A stretch of DNA of 64,000 nt from Notospermus geniculatus. Its lineage: Eukaryota > Nemertea > Pilidiophora > Heteronemertea > Lineidae. The notes under the pieces were generated by a model. The model saw nothing but the letters and a program-made list of their open reading frames with translations. It was not told the origin of the DNA and did not search any database. The translations under genes were made by a program, and so were the position numbers. Location of the stretch: the NCBI GenBank assembly GCA_002633025.1, contig NMRB01000053.1:588656-652655 (forward strand), given 5' to 3'. Below, piece by piece: positions 12,201-21,949 of this stretch (its first letter is position 1; every line of letters begins with the position of its first letter).

Positions 12201-14072
12201 ATCCCGGACAATATGGGATTCAATCATCCCCGACTCTTCACGTCCATCGCATGGAACAGTAAGCCGTGGTACCTAAAAGGCCTACCCTTGTGCCTTTGCA
12301 AGGGCAGGTAAAAGACCCCGTCCACACATCTGATCGCTTTCCCGTTTTCTTCAGTTGTCAGACAACAGCATTGACGGTGAGGAAATGGGAACAGTTGGAA
12401 ACATCCCAGATTTGTCAACATTAACAGTACCTGAGTACAGTGTCCATGTCATCCCTACTGTTGTTCAGGTAAGATAATCATTTTGATATAACTACATGTG
12501 GGGCTACAAAACGTATACAATGATGTTCTGAGGCTGGACATCCATTTGATGCATTTTCTGCTGCTTTCCTTTCAGCACCTTGCCAACTACTGTTCCCTGA
12601 CAAGGCTAGTACGGGAGTGCTCCGTGGAAAGACTGTGGGGTATTGTGGCAGATATCTACGACTTTCAGCAGTTGTATACACAGGTACTTGTGAAAACAAA
12701 CATTAACGTTGGATCCAATCTAGTTCACCGGCAATGTCATGTCAATGTGGTGCAATAATGCTTTAGCTGCAAAACTAGGAACTGTCTGTACTTTGGCGGG
12801 GGATTAGTTGTATTGCATCAGAAAGCACGGTATCCATTACTGGTACACAGGTAGCCTTCATCACTCTTGTCATGATACATGTATATAATTACAGTGTCTC
12901 CAGTTTAAGTTGAGGGAAATTCAAGAACATCAGGAGAGGTTTAGCAGCAAGACAGCCATTTTGGAAACGGCCAAAGAGATTCTGTACGAGTTCCTTGGGT
13001 GAGTGAATGATGAAAGTTTTATCGGCATTGTGCTGTTAAAATATCGGCAGGCCTACATGAATGATTCAAGAGAATCTTCAGAGTTTGTTCTCAACAAAGG
13101 AAAAAAGATGTTTAAATACGAGGTCACGATTGTCATTTGCAGTGGCTGACCCACAGATGTTGAGCAGAAATGACTATGAGATATTTGTTTTTCAGTAAGA
13201 TTGATCAATCATCAGGGAGCCAGCAAAATCCTACCCTAAAGGAACCGATGGTGAATGACATAATCAGGTTTTGGTGTGACCTTGACCTTCCATTCAAGGA
13301 CCTTGAAGCTGTCTTTGATACATATTTAGATATGCTGGCTGTGCCTCTCTGTCTTGTCATCATAAGGTATGTAGATCATGCTTCTACATCATACTTGAAA
13401 GGAAAGTAATATTACGGTATCTGTTCATGATAGAAAGATCCTGCTTTATGATGGCTAATCATGTCATAATTAAGTTTTCTTTGACCTTGGCCTTCTATGC
13501 AATGACCTAGTCAGTCAGTCATCCTGAATGGAACTTTTTCTCACTCTTTCAGCCCAGCAAAAGATTCAAGTGTGACTCCAGAACAGAATCCAGTTACTGC
13601 AAATATGTCGGTTAGATTTTTGGCTAAAACATTGAGCCATGTGATGTGTCTGATGGAGCGTGGGGAGGTTCCAACTGCCTTGATGGAACAGTGTGGATTG
13701 GATTTCTCTGACCAGCCTATGTCGGACCCACGCCATCAGCTCAAACTGTGGCAGCAAATCCTGCAGAATTTGCAACAAGATGTTAACAAAATGTCTCATA
13801 TCACCATGACGACGAACGAAGCTAAGACTATCACAGAACAAATGGAGGACTGTGATGATCAGCAGGCCATTGTCTTCACGTGTGGACACCATTTTTCCCG
13901 CAAACATTTCATGGATCATGTGCTGACCCGCTTCACAGCTAACTTCGTTGGAAGTCTTGCGACACTCCAGCAGACGTCTTCATTGTTGACACAACATTAC
14001 TCATCAATGAAAACTTTGCCAATGGCCTGTCCTAGCTGTGTTCAGGAGCATCTTGTACAGACCATTAACTGA
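3264..14072 (+). CDS. Large protein: propeller-like, CHC/VPS-like helical, RCC1 repeats, RING-like C-terminus
   Basis: A complete 28-exon model, about 1525 residues, phases consistent throughout: 3264-3414, 3542-3711, 3807-3947, 4074-4196, 4354-4522, 5236-5369, 5572-5745, 5913-6127, 6330-6507, 6735-6937, 7164-7260, 7448-7580, 7792-7999, 8135-8327, 8519-8661, 8756-8891, 9174-9328, 9603-9753, 10139-10273, 10433-10597, 10872-10979, 11588-11716, 11879-12028, 12355-12468, 12576-12683, 12895-12998, 13196-13366, 13553-14072. Residues 1 to about 425 look like a beta-propeller (repeated hydrophobic strands, no enzyme motif). About 430-760 is helical and resembles clathrin-heavy-chain/VPS repeats (ARFKMEAGDFTQAMRLYQLSK). 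About 770-1130 has RCC1 repeats (VYGWGSSYYGQVGVGD, VYTWGKNFDGQLGL). The C-terminus has FTCGHHF (about 1462) and CPSC (about 1511), like the last zinc-binding half of a VPS8/VPS41-type RING. I infer a role in membrane trafficking or Rab regulation. Distant kinship to claret/GLO-4-type RCC1 proteins is possible but unverified. Confidence 0.85.
4535..5104. mobile_element. PIF/Harbinger-like MITE, 570 bp, TTA duplication
   Basis: This element lies inside intron 5 of the RCC1/RING-like gene. Its ends are 45-bp inverted repeats (4535-4579 and 5060-5104) that start AGCCTGGCGCAGATC and match at 44 of 45 positions. The trinucleotide TTA flanks both ends (4532-4534 and 5105-5107). PIF/Harbinger transposons characteristically duplicate TTA/TAA, so the family call rests on that plus the terminal repeats. 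The interior is full of rearranged copies of TGCAACTACCTGCAA and CGGTCGGCAA in both orientations, as in foldback MITEs. No transposase frame was seen. Confidence 0.75.
9855..10105 (+). mobile_element. tRNA-derived SINE
   Basis: An A-box-like word (AACCTAGTGGTTACCATGTC, from 9868) and a B box (GGTTCAAATCC, 9901-9911) sit at tRNA spacing in a tRNA-like head, followed by CCATATGGGATTAATCATCCC and a non-tRNA body. A second copy at about 12141-12345 shares the head, the ATATGGGATT linker and the body (CATTGGACAGTTGGCTGTG against CATGGAACAGTAAGCCGTG). The duplication shows it is a SINE rather than a tRNA gene. It lies in intron 18 of the RCC1/RING-like gene. Confidence 0.7.
12141..12345 (+). mobile_element. 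tRNA-derived SINE next to an exon acceptor
   Basis: Second copy of the SINE family seen at 9855. The A-box-like word is TAGCCCAGTGGTTATCACGTC and the B box is GGGTTTGAATCCCGG, followed by ATATGGGATTCAATCATCCCC. The body ends only about 10-20 bases before the TTTTCTTCAG acceptor of exon 24 (12355), so SINE-derived sequence may supply part of the branch-point region. Confidence 0.7.
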
Positions 14073-14729
14073 AGCATACCAAGTGTTGAACAGGGGGCAT
14101 TTTTATTGAAAGTTCACTCAGAGAAACAACAGAGATTTTTACTGGGATATTACCTTACAAGTTAAACTCTATCTATTGGCCTACTCCTATTCAAACTGTG
14201 AATTGTTTTCACTCTAATGTAACCTAGGCCCTACTTTCATACTATAATGATATCAGTAAATGAAAAAATTAACAGTGTGATGTCATGTCATGATGTCGTT
14301 ATACGTACATTCCAGAGGTTTGTCAGTAATCATGCATTCCTTCATCTTAGCTTTTGTTTTAGACCGTGCCAGATGATTCGAACACTGGCAGCGACATTGG
14401 AAAAAGCTGCCAAATATCTCTTATGTTCGCTAGATAAGTGAACAAATAAATAAATTTTCTGAAAAAGCATTTTTTGTCTGTTTCTGACCAGCTGACCACG
14501 ATACATGATACATTGTAGCCCTTTATGAAGGCAAGCCAAGCCCAGGCTGGACTTGGGCCCTAATAGTTCTCTTTGCCAGTGCCCTGTGTTGCTGAAGTCA
14601 TGTTTTCTTTTGGTATTTGGAACTGGGCCCCAAGACACATGTTTCTGTATTCCCCAGGGCCAAGCTTTGTTGGGCCACAAAGGTAAGTTCCTGCAACATT
14701 ATTGGCAAGGTTAAGTGTATTTTCTGAAC
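14073..14729 (+). other. 3' flank and probable 3' UTR of the RCC1/RING-like gene
   Basis: No further coding exon is seen after the stop at 14070-14072. AT-rich sequence continues to overlapping AATAAATAAATAAA-like words at about 14443-14456, a plausible polyadenylation signal for this gene. Open frames on the minus strand at 14342-14939 have no splice or family support. Confidence 0.4.
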
Positions 14730-15048
14730 GGTAGGTGGCAGCAGCTGACGGTCACCTCGGAGCCACACTCCACGCATCAATACAGTCTCCAGGCTTGCCA
14801 AACAGCGAGTGTTTAAAAATCGAGACGATAGATGGCAGCACCTGACGGCAACCTGTTGGACCACTCTCCAACACAGCGTGATCAACTCTCCAAGGGGACA
14901 ATTAGTATTATATCGTGGCGTAGGACTGGAGGGCAGCACCTAACGGTCCCGCGCCATTCTCCACGCAGTAATACTAGTCTCCAGGCTTGAGTCCAAATGT
15001 ATATCAGTTTAATACATGGACGGTAGGTGGCAGCAGCTGACGGTCTAT
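14730..15048. repeat. Degenerate tandem repeat with GGCAGCAGCTGACGGT core
   Basis: About four units, roughly 95 bp apart, each start near a core like GGTGGCAGCAGCTGACGGTC (14730, 14826, 14919 and 15022 approximately). Units one and three both continue into CTCCACGCA, TAATAC and CTCCAGGCTTG, so the higher-order period is about 190 bp. The same core in inverted orientation recurs at 22537-22602. Probably remnants of a dispersed element rather than a simple satellite. Confidence 0.55.
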
Positions 15049-15821
15049 GGAGACTTTAATGGTTCTGCCGCTTCTCGAGAGATGGCGCTGATGTTCTTTG
15101 ATGTTTGGTGGTAACCATAGTAACGTTCCAACTGATGATAGTCGCCCATCCTCAGGGTGAGCTAATAAAATGGTCTTAGGCCTACCTGAAACATCAGGGA
15201 CACCACATAAGTCTTAGGCATGTGGTTCGAGACATATCCTTACTTTTGGGCCTATTACTATTATTATGAAAAAAATTGATGAAAGTTTTATATCATCACC
15301 AGAGAGAGAATTAGTCCTGATTGTGAGATTAGGCTACTCATCTACATTGTTTGCTGGAATGTGTCAACTAGCTGCAAAGTGGCCTATCATGAGTAAGGGA
15401 AGGGCCTATGAGTATGATGATTATATTTCAATGTTCTACCTTGTTGAAGTGTAGATCTAAGTCATTTCAAGACATTTTTACTCTGCTGTGTTGTCAAGAT
15501 ATCAGTTATTTGCCTTTGCATGGTTAGTGACAGAGTAGGCTAGGCCTAGGCCTACCGACTGCTTGTGCTGAATTTCATCCCAGTCCTTAACAACAACAAC
15601 ATCGAATGCTTTTTATTGTTAAAAGACAAACGATGCTGTTGAAGCAAAGGCCTGAGATTGCTCTTTTTCTCAGTCTTCTTTTTACATGTACAATCTTTAT
15701 ACAATCCATGCAATGAGTTGATACAAACAAGAGACTGCTAATCACCAGGTGCCTGTTTCATAAAGTGACTTAAAGCTATGGTACCATTAACTTCAATGCA
15801 TTTTCCATTTTGTTAAATATC

Positions 15822-15890
15822 AAGAAGTCAACTTCCAGGACTTAGCAAATTTTCGACCCCAACTGGGGTCTTCTTCAGGCACTTTTCCAC
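15822..15890 (-). repeat. Dispersed repeat with hammerhead-like core (copy 1)
   Basis: On the minus strand the sequence reads CTGAAGA, then a stem GACCCC-AGTT-GGGGTC, then GAAA, followed by TTTGCTAAGTCCTGGAAGTTG. The order CUGANGA, stem, GAAA is that of the hammerhead ribozyme core, which is known in Penelope-like retroelements of many invertebrates. A second copy is at 20658-20730. I do not see a complete stem I/III with a cleavage triplet, so the ribozyme reading is inference; the repeat itself is certain. Confidence 0.5.
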
Positions 15891-16040
15891 ACTAGATTTC
15901 AGAAAAGACTTAGCTGAATCCCAAATGTAGATCTGAAATACCCTGTGCAAACAGGAGGTGTCAGCAATTAAGGAATAGAGGCCAAGCCCCAAGAATTGGT
16001 TGCTAGACCTAATCAATAAAAGAGTGTCTGTAATTAGTAG

Positions 16041-16198
16041 AAAACTAATTAAGCTGAAAGAAAGTTTAATAACTTATGACATGTCATAAGTTATTAAACT
16101 TTCTTAAGCTGAACTTAAACTTTCTTTCAGCTTAAGAAAGTTTAATAACTTATGACATGTCATAAGTTATTAAACTTTCTTTCAGCTTAATTAGTTTT
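16041..16198. repeat. Near-perfect 158-bp palindrome containing nested palindromes
   Basis: Two 73-bp arms (16041-16113 and 16126-16198) are reverse complements, separated by a 12-base loop. Each arm itself contains a palindrome of about 48 bp (for example 16058-16105) centred on TTATGACATGTCATAA. The result can fold either as one long hairpin or as two shorter cruciform arms. No flanking target duplication is obvious, and no coding sequence lies within it. Confidence 0.85.
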
Positions 16199-16420
16199 CC
16201 GTACACCCAAACCTTTGCCAAGAAGACCACAACCTTTGGATAAATGGTAGTGTCCCATTTCTCGAAGTTCCAAAACTAGACTATGTCCTGTCATATACAG
16301 GAATAATGGTCCTATGCCTCACCAGCAAAAGATTTTGTGCCCTTCCAGGGAGTTTTACTTACGGTATCAAACGTTCTCTCACCAGGGTTACACTGACGTG
16401 AAAAGAACAACCTCAGTTCT

Positions 16421-17060
16421 TCAATGGCCAGACAAAGACATTACAGAAGAGAGAAATCTGAAAACTAGGCCAATCAGGTGAGAGGCTACAGCATTTGACA
16501 TCAAGTCAGCAGGATATCCTTCAACTTCACTGTATGATGATGATGCAAGAACACTGAAAACACTTCTGATGAAACTCCAGCGTTGTCCATCGCATTGCAA
16601 TGCAGCTGCTGACATCACCCACTCCACTGGTCCAGAGCCAGCTGAAAGAGAAGAAGCAAAAGATTAGACAAAAGGTCAGAAAATAACATAAGGGACATTG
16701 TTCACAACTGTAGTGACTGGCTGGTTTGTTCTTTCCATGTTCGATCGGCTGTTGGAGGCCATGTGAACAATGTCCCAGGATATAGTCCATGAGGAAACTT
16801 TTGAAACTTGTGGTCTGCATTACTCATAAAGTGATTTCTTTTTGGTCTGATGGTAAAGTCTCATACACCAAATTCAAACAGAGTCTCAGGCTTATTTCAA
16901 TTCTCAAGCACCAGAGTGACCCTCAGTTTTAGCTGGACAAATGCTGAAAAGCAAACGGATTATGTTATACCGGTACTCACAGTGTCCTGAGCAGCATCTG
17001 AAATATGAATGGAGTCGTTAGCAAAGTGATGATGATGCACCATCAGAGAAATTGTAGAAA
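16421..17060 (-). other. Possible exons of an unidentified minus-strand transcript
   Basis: Splice-like signals occur on the minus strand. A TTTCTTCTCTTTCAG acceptor at about 16642 leads into an open stretch to a stop at 16421, and a CTTTTCAG acceptor near 16945 leads into a short open stretch. A possible 17-base microexon near 16985-17001 lies between an AG and a GTGAGT. With the duplicated cassettes at 17.4-18.0 kb these could form a small or non-coding spliced transcript. No protein family is recognised and no single chain of exons is compelling. Confidence 0.2.
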
Positions 17061-17139
17061 TCTTTTAGATGAAAAACAAAATCTTACCCTCAATTTTATT
17101 GTTCCAGATCAATCGAAAAATGCCCATCGGATAAAGAAA

Positions 17140-17270
17140 GTATATCCATCGAAAGTGACATCCATTGACAATTGAAAATGACATCCATGACAATTGAAAA
17201 TGACATCCATCGACAATCGAAAATGACATCCATCGGCAATCGAAAACGACATCCATCAGAAATGGAAAAC
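17140..17270. repeat. Short tandem repeat, about 23-24 bp units
   Basis: Roughly five units of the form CGAAAATGACATCCATCGACAAT follow each other, with a further cluster of the same unit at about 17643-17715 (CAGAAATCGAAAATGACATC). Unit length varies by one or two bases. The repeats flank the duplicated cassettes described next and may have driven that duplication by unequal exchange. Confidence 0.7.
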
Positions 17271-17399
17271 TAAATCCCGCGAAAAAAGGGGACAATATGA
17301 TTAGGCCTACACAACGACAAAGAGAGAATCAACTGCAACGCCTATAGGACTAGCCTAGGTCTACATCCACTGAGTTGCCACCGCTGAAAGGAAAACTGC

Positions 17400-18010
17400 T
17401 AAAAACTTAGCCTGGTGATATGACACGTACCTCCAACATCAGCACACAGAAGTAGCCTACCAGTCCTGAAAAACAGAAGGAAGAAAGATGAAAATGATAT
17501 TACTGTGTATTGCATCCAATTGGTCAAAAAGGATGATATCAGTGACTCACCTTCGATGGTAAAATCCCATGAAAATGAACATCCATCCATCTCCGAACGA
17601 AAATTTCCCGAAGGCTACTTTTATGGGGGTAGCACCTTGGCAGTCGAAAATGATATATCCATCAGAAATCGAAAATGACATCCATCAGAAATCGAAAATG
17701 ACGTTCATCGGATATCGAACAATCCCACGTAAAAACTTGGACAATAAGAAATAAGATTAGGCCTACACAACAACTAAGAGAGAGTTGATGCGTACCTCCA
17801 ACATCAGCACACAGAAGTACCCAGTACCAGTGCTGAAAAATAGAAGGAATACCGGTAAAAGATGAAAAATGATATTACATGTTTTCCATTCACTTAATGG
17901 TGAAAAGATGATGCCGGTCAACTCACCTCCGATGGTGAAATCCCACGAAAAATGAAGATCCATGCATCCATCTCCGAACGAAAATTTCCCAAAGGCTACT
18001 GGAGGGTGCC
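17400..18010 (-). repeat. Tandem duplication of a two-exon-like cassette
   Basis: Segment A (about 17410-17625) and segment B (about 17790-18000) are diverged copies in the same orientation. On the minus strand each has GAAATTTTCGTTCGGAGATG, then TGGGATTTYACCATCG followed by a GTGAGT donor, then a TTTTTCAG acceptor, TACTTCTGTGTGCTGATG and GAG|GTACG. The splice signals are kept in both copies, but the reading frame differs after the second junction (B meets a stop). This fits duplicated 5' exons of a gene or long non-coding RNA; no product is recognised. Confidence 0.5.
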
Positions 18011-18670
18011 ACTTTTACGGAGATAGCACATTGGAGGAAGTATTGCGCATGTTGCGTCAGGTATGGTACATGTACGTGTTTTTTGGGATTGATGATGTAA
18101 CATTGATGTGGCGGTATTCCAAGAAGTAGCGGTACATGTATAGTTTAGTGATCCCTATGAGTTGCTGCCACTTGCCCCTCCCCATGGCATGTGAACCTAG
18201 CTAACTCAAGAGGGACCACACCCATCACATTAAAATAATAATGAGCTGTACAATCTGAATCTTGGAAAAAGAATTTTTTTGAAAAAGTTTCAAGAGTTTC
18301 TCATGAAATCAGATTTGTCAGGATGTCAGTTTTTTGTAGGATTTAGGTGGATTGATTCAGATTGTAGTTTTCCTACAGTGCCCTCAATTAGAGGGGAAGT
18401 GCTCAGTTTCCTCGACACCCCCCAAACAAAATACAGTGTAATTGCACTGTATTTTAAAATACAGTTTTTAAAACATTCACAACAATAAAAAAGGGAGAGA
18501 ATGTGATAATTAGTTATGTGGAAAAGAGGTAGAATTAGTTTCAACATGATCATACAATAAACATATTTATAGCTGCAATGAAAATTGGTTAAAAACAATC
18601 ATATTTACAGACAGTTGAGATAGGCCTGGTGCGACCAATTCGCTTATATAGTCTGATTCAAGCGGGTGAT

Positions 18671-18799
18671 CCACTGTCGCGATTTTGGCCTGAGACGTGG
18701 TTGCGTTCCCTTGCGGTTACCTTATATGGCAATCGGAAGTCCTTATATGGTAACCGCAAGGGAACGCAACCGCGTCTCAAGCCCAAATCGCGACAGTGG
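18671..18799. repeat. Hairpin element of about 129 bp
   Basis: Left arm CCACTGTCGCGATTTTGGCC... and right arm ...GCCCAAATCGCGACAGTGG are near-perfect complements of roughly 50 bases each, continuing through GGTTGCGTTCCCTTGCGG and CCGCAAGGGAACGCAACC, around a loop of about 25 bases containing ATATGG. It looks like a small foldback MITE. Target duplication is unclear because the complementarity fades into the flanks. Confidence 0.7.
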
Positions 18800-20650
18800 A
18801 TTCGCCGCTTCAACCTAACTTCAACATGTCAAAACTGCGACAGGGATTATTTCCCACTGACTTGTGCACATTTCCAAGCTTGGCACTTTGCCCATGTTGA
18901 AGTTATGTTGACTTAGACTTTACATCGAGTACCCACAGATGGGTTAAAGTGAACGAAGAGGGTACGTACTTTGGTTGACTTCTTTCTTCCGAAGCGAGGA
19001 TTTGGATTTGAATTGGAACCTACCTGTCATTCAATGTACAGAAAGTGGAATCCAATTCTGTGATGTCATATCCACCAAATGACAACTCATAACCAGATTC
19101 TGCTTTCACATGGCACCGATTGTTGACTTACCTGTTCTAATTGCAAAATATCTGAGAGTGCTTGTTCAGAAAGTCTCCGGTTTTCTCCCGCATCCACACT
19201 GATAGACTAAATTTGTATTTGATTTTTCCATCAGGGCCGAAGCCATACCATTATTGGCCCACTCACATAATTTTTGGCCAGAACAAATCATCAGATATTT
19301 TACAATTGATCCATTAGCAACATCCATCCTTCCTTCCTTCCTTCCATCCATCCAAAAAAAAAATAAAAAGCAACCGGCACCATGTTGATGAATTGCTGTA
19401 AAAGGTTTCTAAACTAGGTTTACAAACCTTTTGCAAAGTTATTGAAAGAAACATTATCCATATACGACATACTTTTCAAGAATGATTAAGTAAATCTTAT
19501 TCATTCTTGAAATGTACAAGACTGAATGACCCACCAACCCGGATCATTGGGAGGTTGCACCAGAATTTTTTGAAGAATTCATTCAGTCTTGCAAAAATAT
19601 TTGTGCATGTGCAGGGAGGGTGAAGGTGCGAGAAAAAAATGGCTACATGAGGCCTTGGCCTACTCCACCCCAACTCTTCCCATTGGCATCACATGCCCGT
19701 GTGATCTTTCCCAATTTGTAAATACACATTTTTGTAACCTTGACAACGTCAAATGTGGACTTTGCTCAAACCAGAATCTTCAAAACAACGAACTGACGGA
19801 CGCAACGTTAACATTATTACACAATACACATGAAGAAACACAACAAATCATTGACGACACGTATCATCAAAAATAGATTTTTGGTGTCTTTCAATCAACC
19901 AGTCCGTCATGAAAACAACAAAGCCGCAATGACACTCCTAGTCCTAAGCTGAAAAAGATTTGGGGAGGGCGGGAGGGGATCAGGACACCAAAGCACTAAA
20001 ATCTCAATGAAAAGGGAAAGGTGCCAAGACGAATTTTGGAATAGCGCTCATGACCGCTTTGTTTCAAAATCGAAAATGTTTTTGAATTTTTTTGTTGAAA
20101 TTTCCGGCTAGTGCGACAAAAAGGTGTCCTGATAAACATGCAAACAATGTAAAACTACTTACCAGTCTTCATGCCCCTTGCACCTTGCTGGTTCTTGTCA
20201 GGATTGCATTGTTCATTACATGATTATCAAAGTTCATTTCATGAAGTATCCATTAATTTTCTATGTCAGTAATCCACTATAATCCTTCTTGAGTAGTATT
20301 CCTAAAGTCCTTTAACCACGAAGTCCATTTTTCAGAATCCTCTAATACTCTAGTATCAACTGTGTCCACACAGATATCTGCAGTTCAAATAAACTCCCCA
20401 CCCCTTTGAATTTTGAAAGACTAAACTGCAACAGTCAACCCCCAGGTGAGTCACTATTTTTATTCACTCATTATATAAAAAGTCCACTGATTGGCTGTTT
20501 TCAGTAATGATAGGATCAATAAAAGGTCCACAGGTACAACAGTAAAGTCCCCTTGATTGAAGTCAGTCCCAATGCCTAGCCTATCTTGAAGCGGTTATTT
20601 CCAAGAGTTTCCAAAGAAGAAAGCACAAAAATTGACACTGACACAAGGTA
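18800..20650. other. Gene-poor stretch
   Basis: No exon with splice-site and family support was found. There is a CTTC/CATC microsatellite-like patch near 19320-19352 and a short inverted match at about 19480-19515 (TTCAAGAATGA and TCATTCTTGAA). The open frame at 19589-19876 (95 codons) is unrecognised and has several Cys pairs, but no splice or homology evidence. Confidence 0.35.
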
Positions 20651-20657
20651 CCGGTAG

Positions 20658-20730
20658 TAAATATCAAGAAGTCAACTTCCAGAACTTAGCGAATTTTCTA
20701 CCCCAACCGGGGCCTTCCTCAGGCACTTTT
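20658..20730 (-). repeat. Dispersed repeat with hammerhead-like core (copy 2)
   Basis: On the minus strand this reads CTGAGGA, stem GGCCCC-GGTT-GGGGTA, GAAA, then TTCGCTAAGTTCTGG. It matches the copy at 15822-15890 along its length, including the outer AAGTTGACTTCTTGATATTT. Conservation of the CUGANGA and GAAA blocks while other positions vary is consistent with, but does not prove, a ribozyme-derived retroelement terminus. Confidence 0.5.
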
Positions 20731-20796
20731 CAGTTGGAGCGACCAGAGTCATAGAGTCCAAGACCAGAGTCCAAGAGTCATATAAATCCCATCAGG

Positions 20797-21473
20797 TCAG
20801 CATGGTCTGCAGAAGTCGTTATCAAGAAACATTGTTGCGTCACTCCATGAGGCAGACGATCTGATTTGAATCTCTCCAGTCATCTCTCTCACATGGTGCG
20901 GCTGTTGATGACGCCAGGATACCTCTGTCATGAAACCTACAACGAAAAAGGGATGAAAACTTCATGGGATTAGATAATACTGGCAAATCAATCCAGTTTA
21001 AAAAGTGCGCCACTCCATGCGACAAAAAACATCACAACATTAACCCGCCGCTCAACAGAAAAAGATGATTTTCAAAAATTTCCCATTAAAAAACTACCAA
21101 ATTGTGACCCGACAGTCTTCGCAGAATTATCATTCGCGAATGTGAAGTTTTTTGGAAGGAATATTGATGCCCAAATTGCGCGAAAATAGGATGCCGCAAC
21201 CTGCCGTGCAGCAGTGCGCGCACTTTTTCGAATCACGCACGAATCGGTACGACTCATCAAAACAACTTACAACATCATGCAGTTCGATTTTTTCCCCCAA
21301 AACAGTACATACATCTCGAGACTGACAAATTCTCTTTGATATTTTTCGAAATTGGAAAGTTTCCAAAGGAAGATGAATGAATACTTACGGAAAAACAGAA
21401 GAGTATCCTCTCTACCGGGCTCTCTACAACGTGAAGTCCTGCCTTGAAGTCCTGCTATATGCATGCTGTACAT
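20797..21473 (-). CDS. Possible two-exon small protein, about 74 residues
   Basis: Exon 1 is 21389-21473, starting with ATG and ending at a GTAAGT donor. Exon 2 is 20797-20936, after a TTCGTTGTAG acceptor, and ends at TGA. The phase matches (1 then 2), giving about 74 codons. The product has no recognised domain, signal peptide or membrane segment. It could equally be a non-coding RNA with a chance frame. It lies between repeats, with no known partner. Confidence 0.25.
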
Positions 21474-21949
21474 GTGGCTACCTCATCCACATTCAGCGGC
21501 AACTCCCATAACTCCCAGTCGACTGGTCGAGGCTATTGCCGAGTGAGGGAAGGGTCGAGCGCCCTGGAAAAAGTGAAGTCTCGGAGGGTTTTCTTTTCAC
21601 TCTCGAGCGATTATAAAGCTTACTCTTTATAGTGGCGACTTTATAGCTGATTTCGCTGCTTTTTTGTTGCCTGTAGATGAAGAAATCTGAATTGGGTCAA
21701 GAGGTTACTTGCTTTGTCCTCTTTCCCAAGATCGACTCGTCCGCCAGGTTTAATTTTCGCTTTTTTGGTGACGTAATCATTGAGACTGCGGGTTCTATCA
21801 GCGACCAATGGCAGACTCAACTGTTTAGGCGCGGGAAAACACTGCCACAGCGGCCGACGAGCGAGACAATCAGATTCTAATAGTGATTGTTAAAACACAA
21901 GCAGATGCAGAAACAGAAAAAAAGTTTCTGAAAACTATGATGAATAATG

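Noticed and set aside
14342-14939. Two overlapping minus-strand frames of about 112 codons
   Set aside because: They cover the 3' flank and the GGCAGCAGC repeat, with no family likeness or splice signals.
17140-17270. CRISPR-like array
   Set aside because: Units are contiguous without unique spacers, lengths vary, and the genome is eukaryotic.
19589-19876. 95-codon plus-strand frame with several Cys pairs
   Set aside because: No splice signals, no domain and no conserved zinc-finger spacing; listed only as part of a gene-poor stretch.
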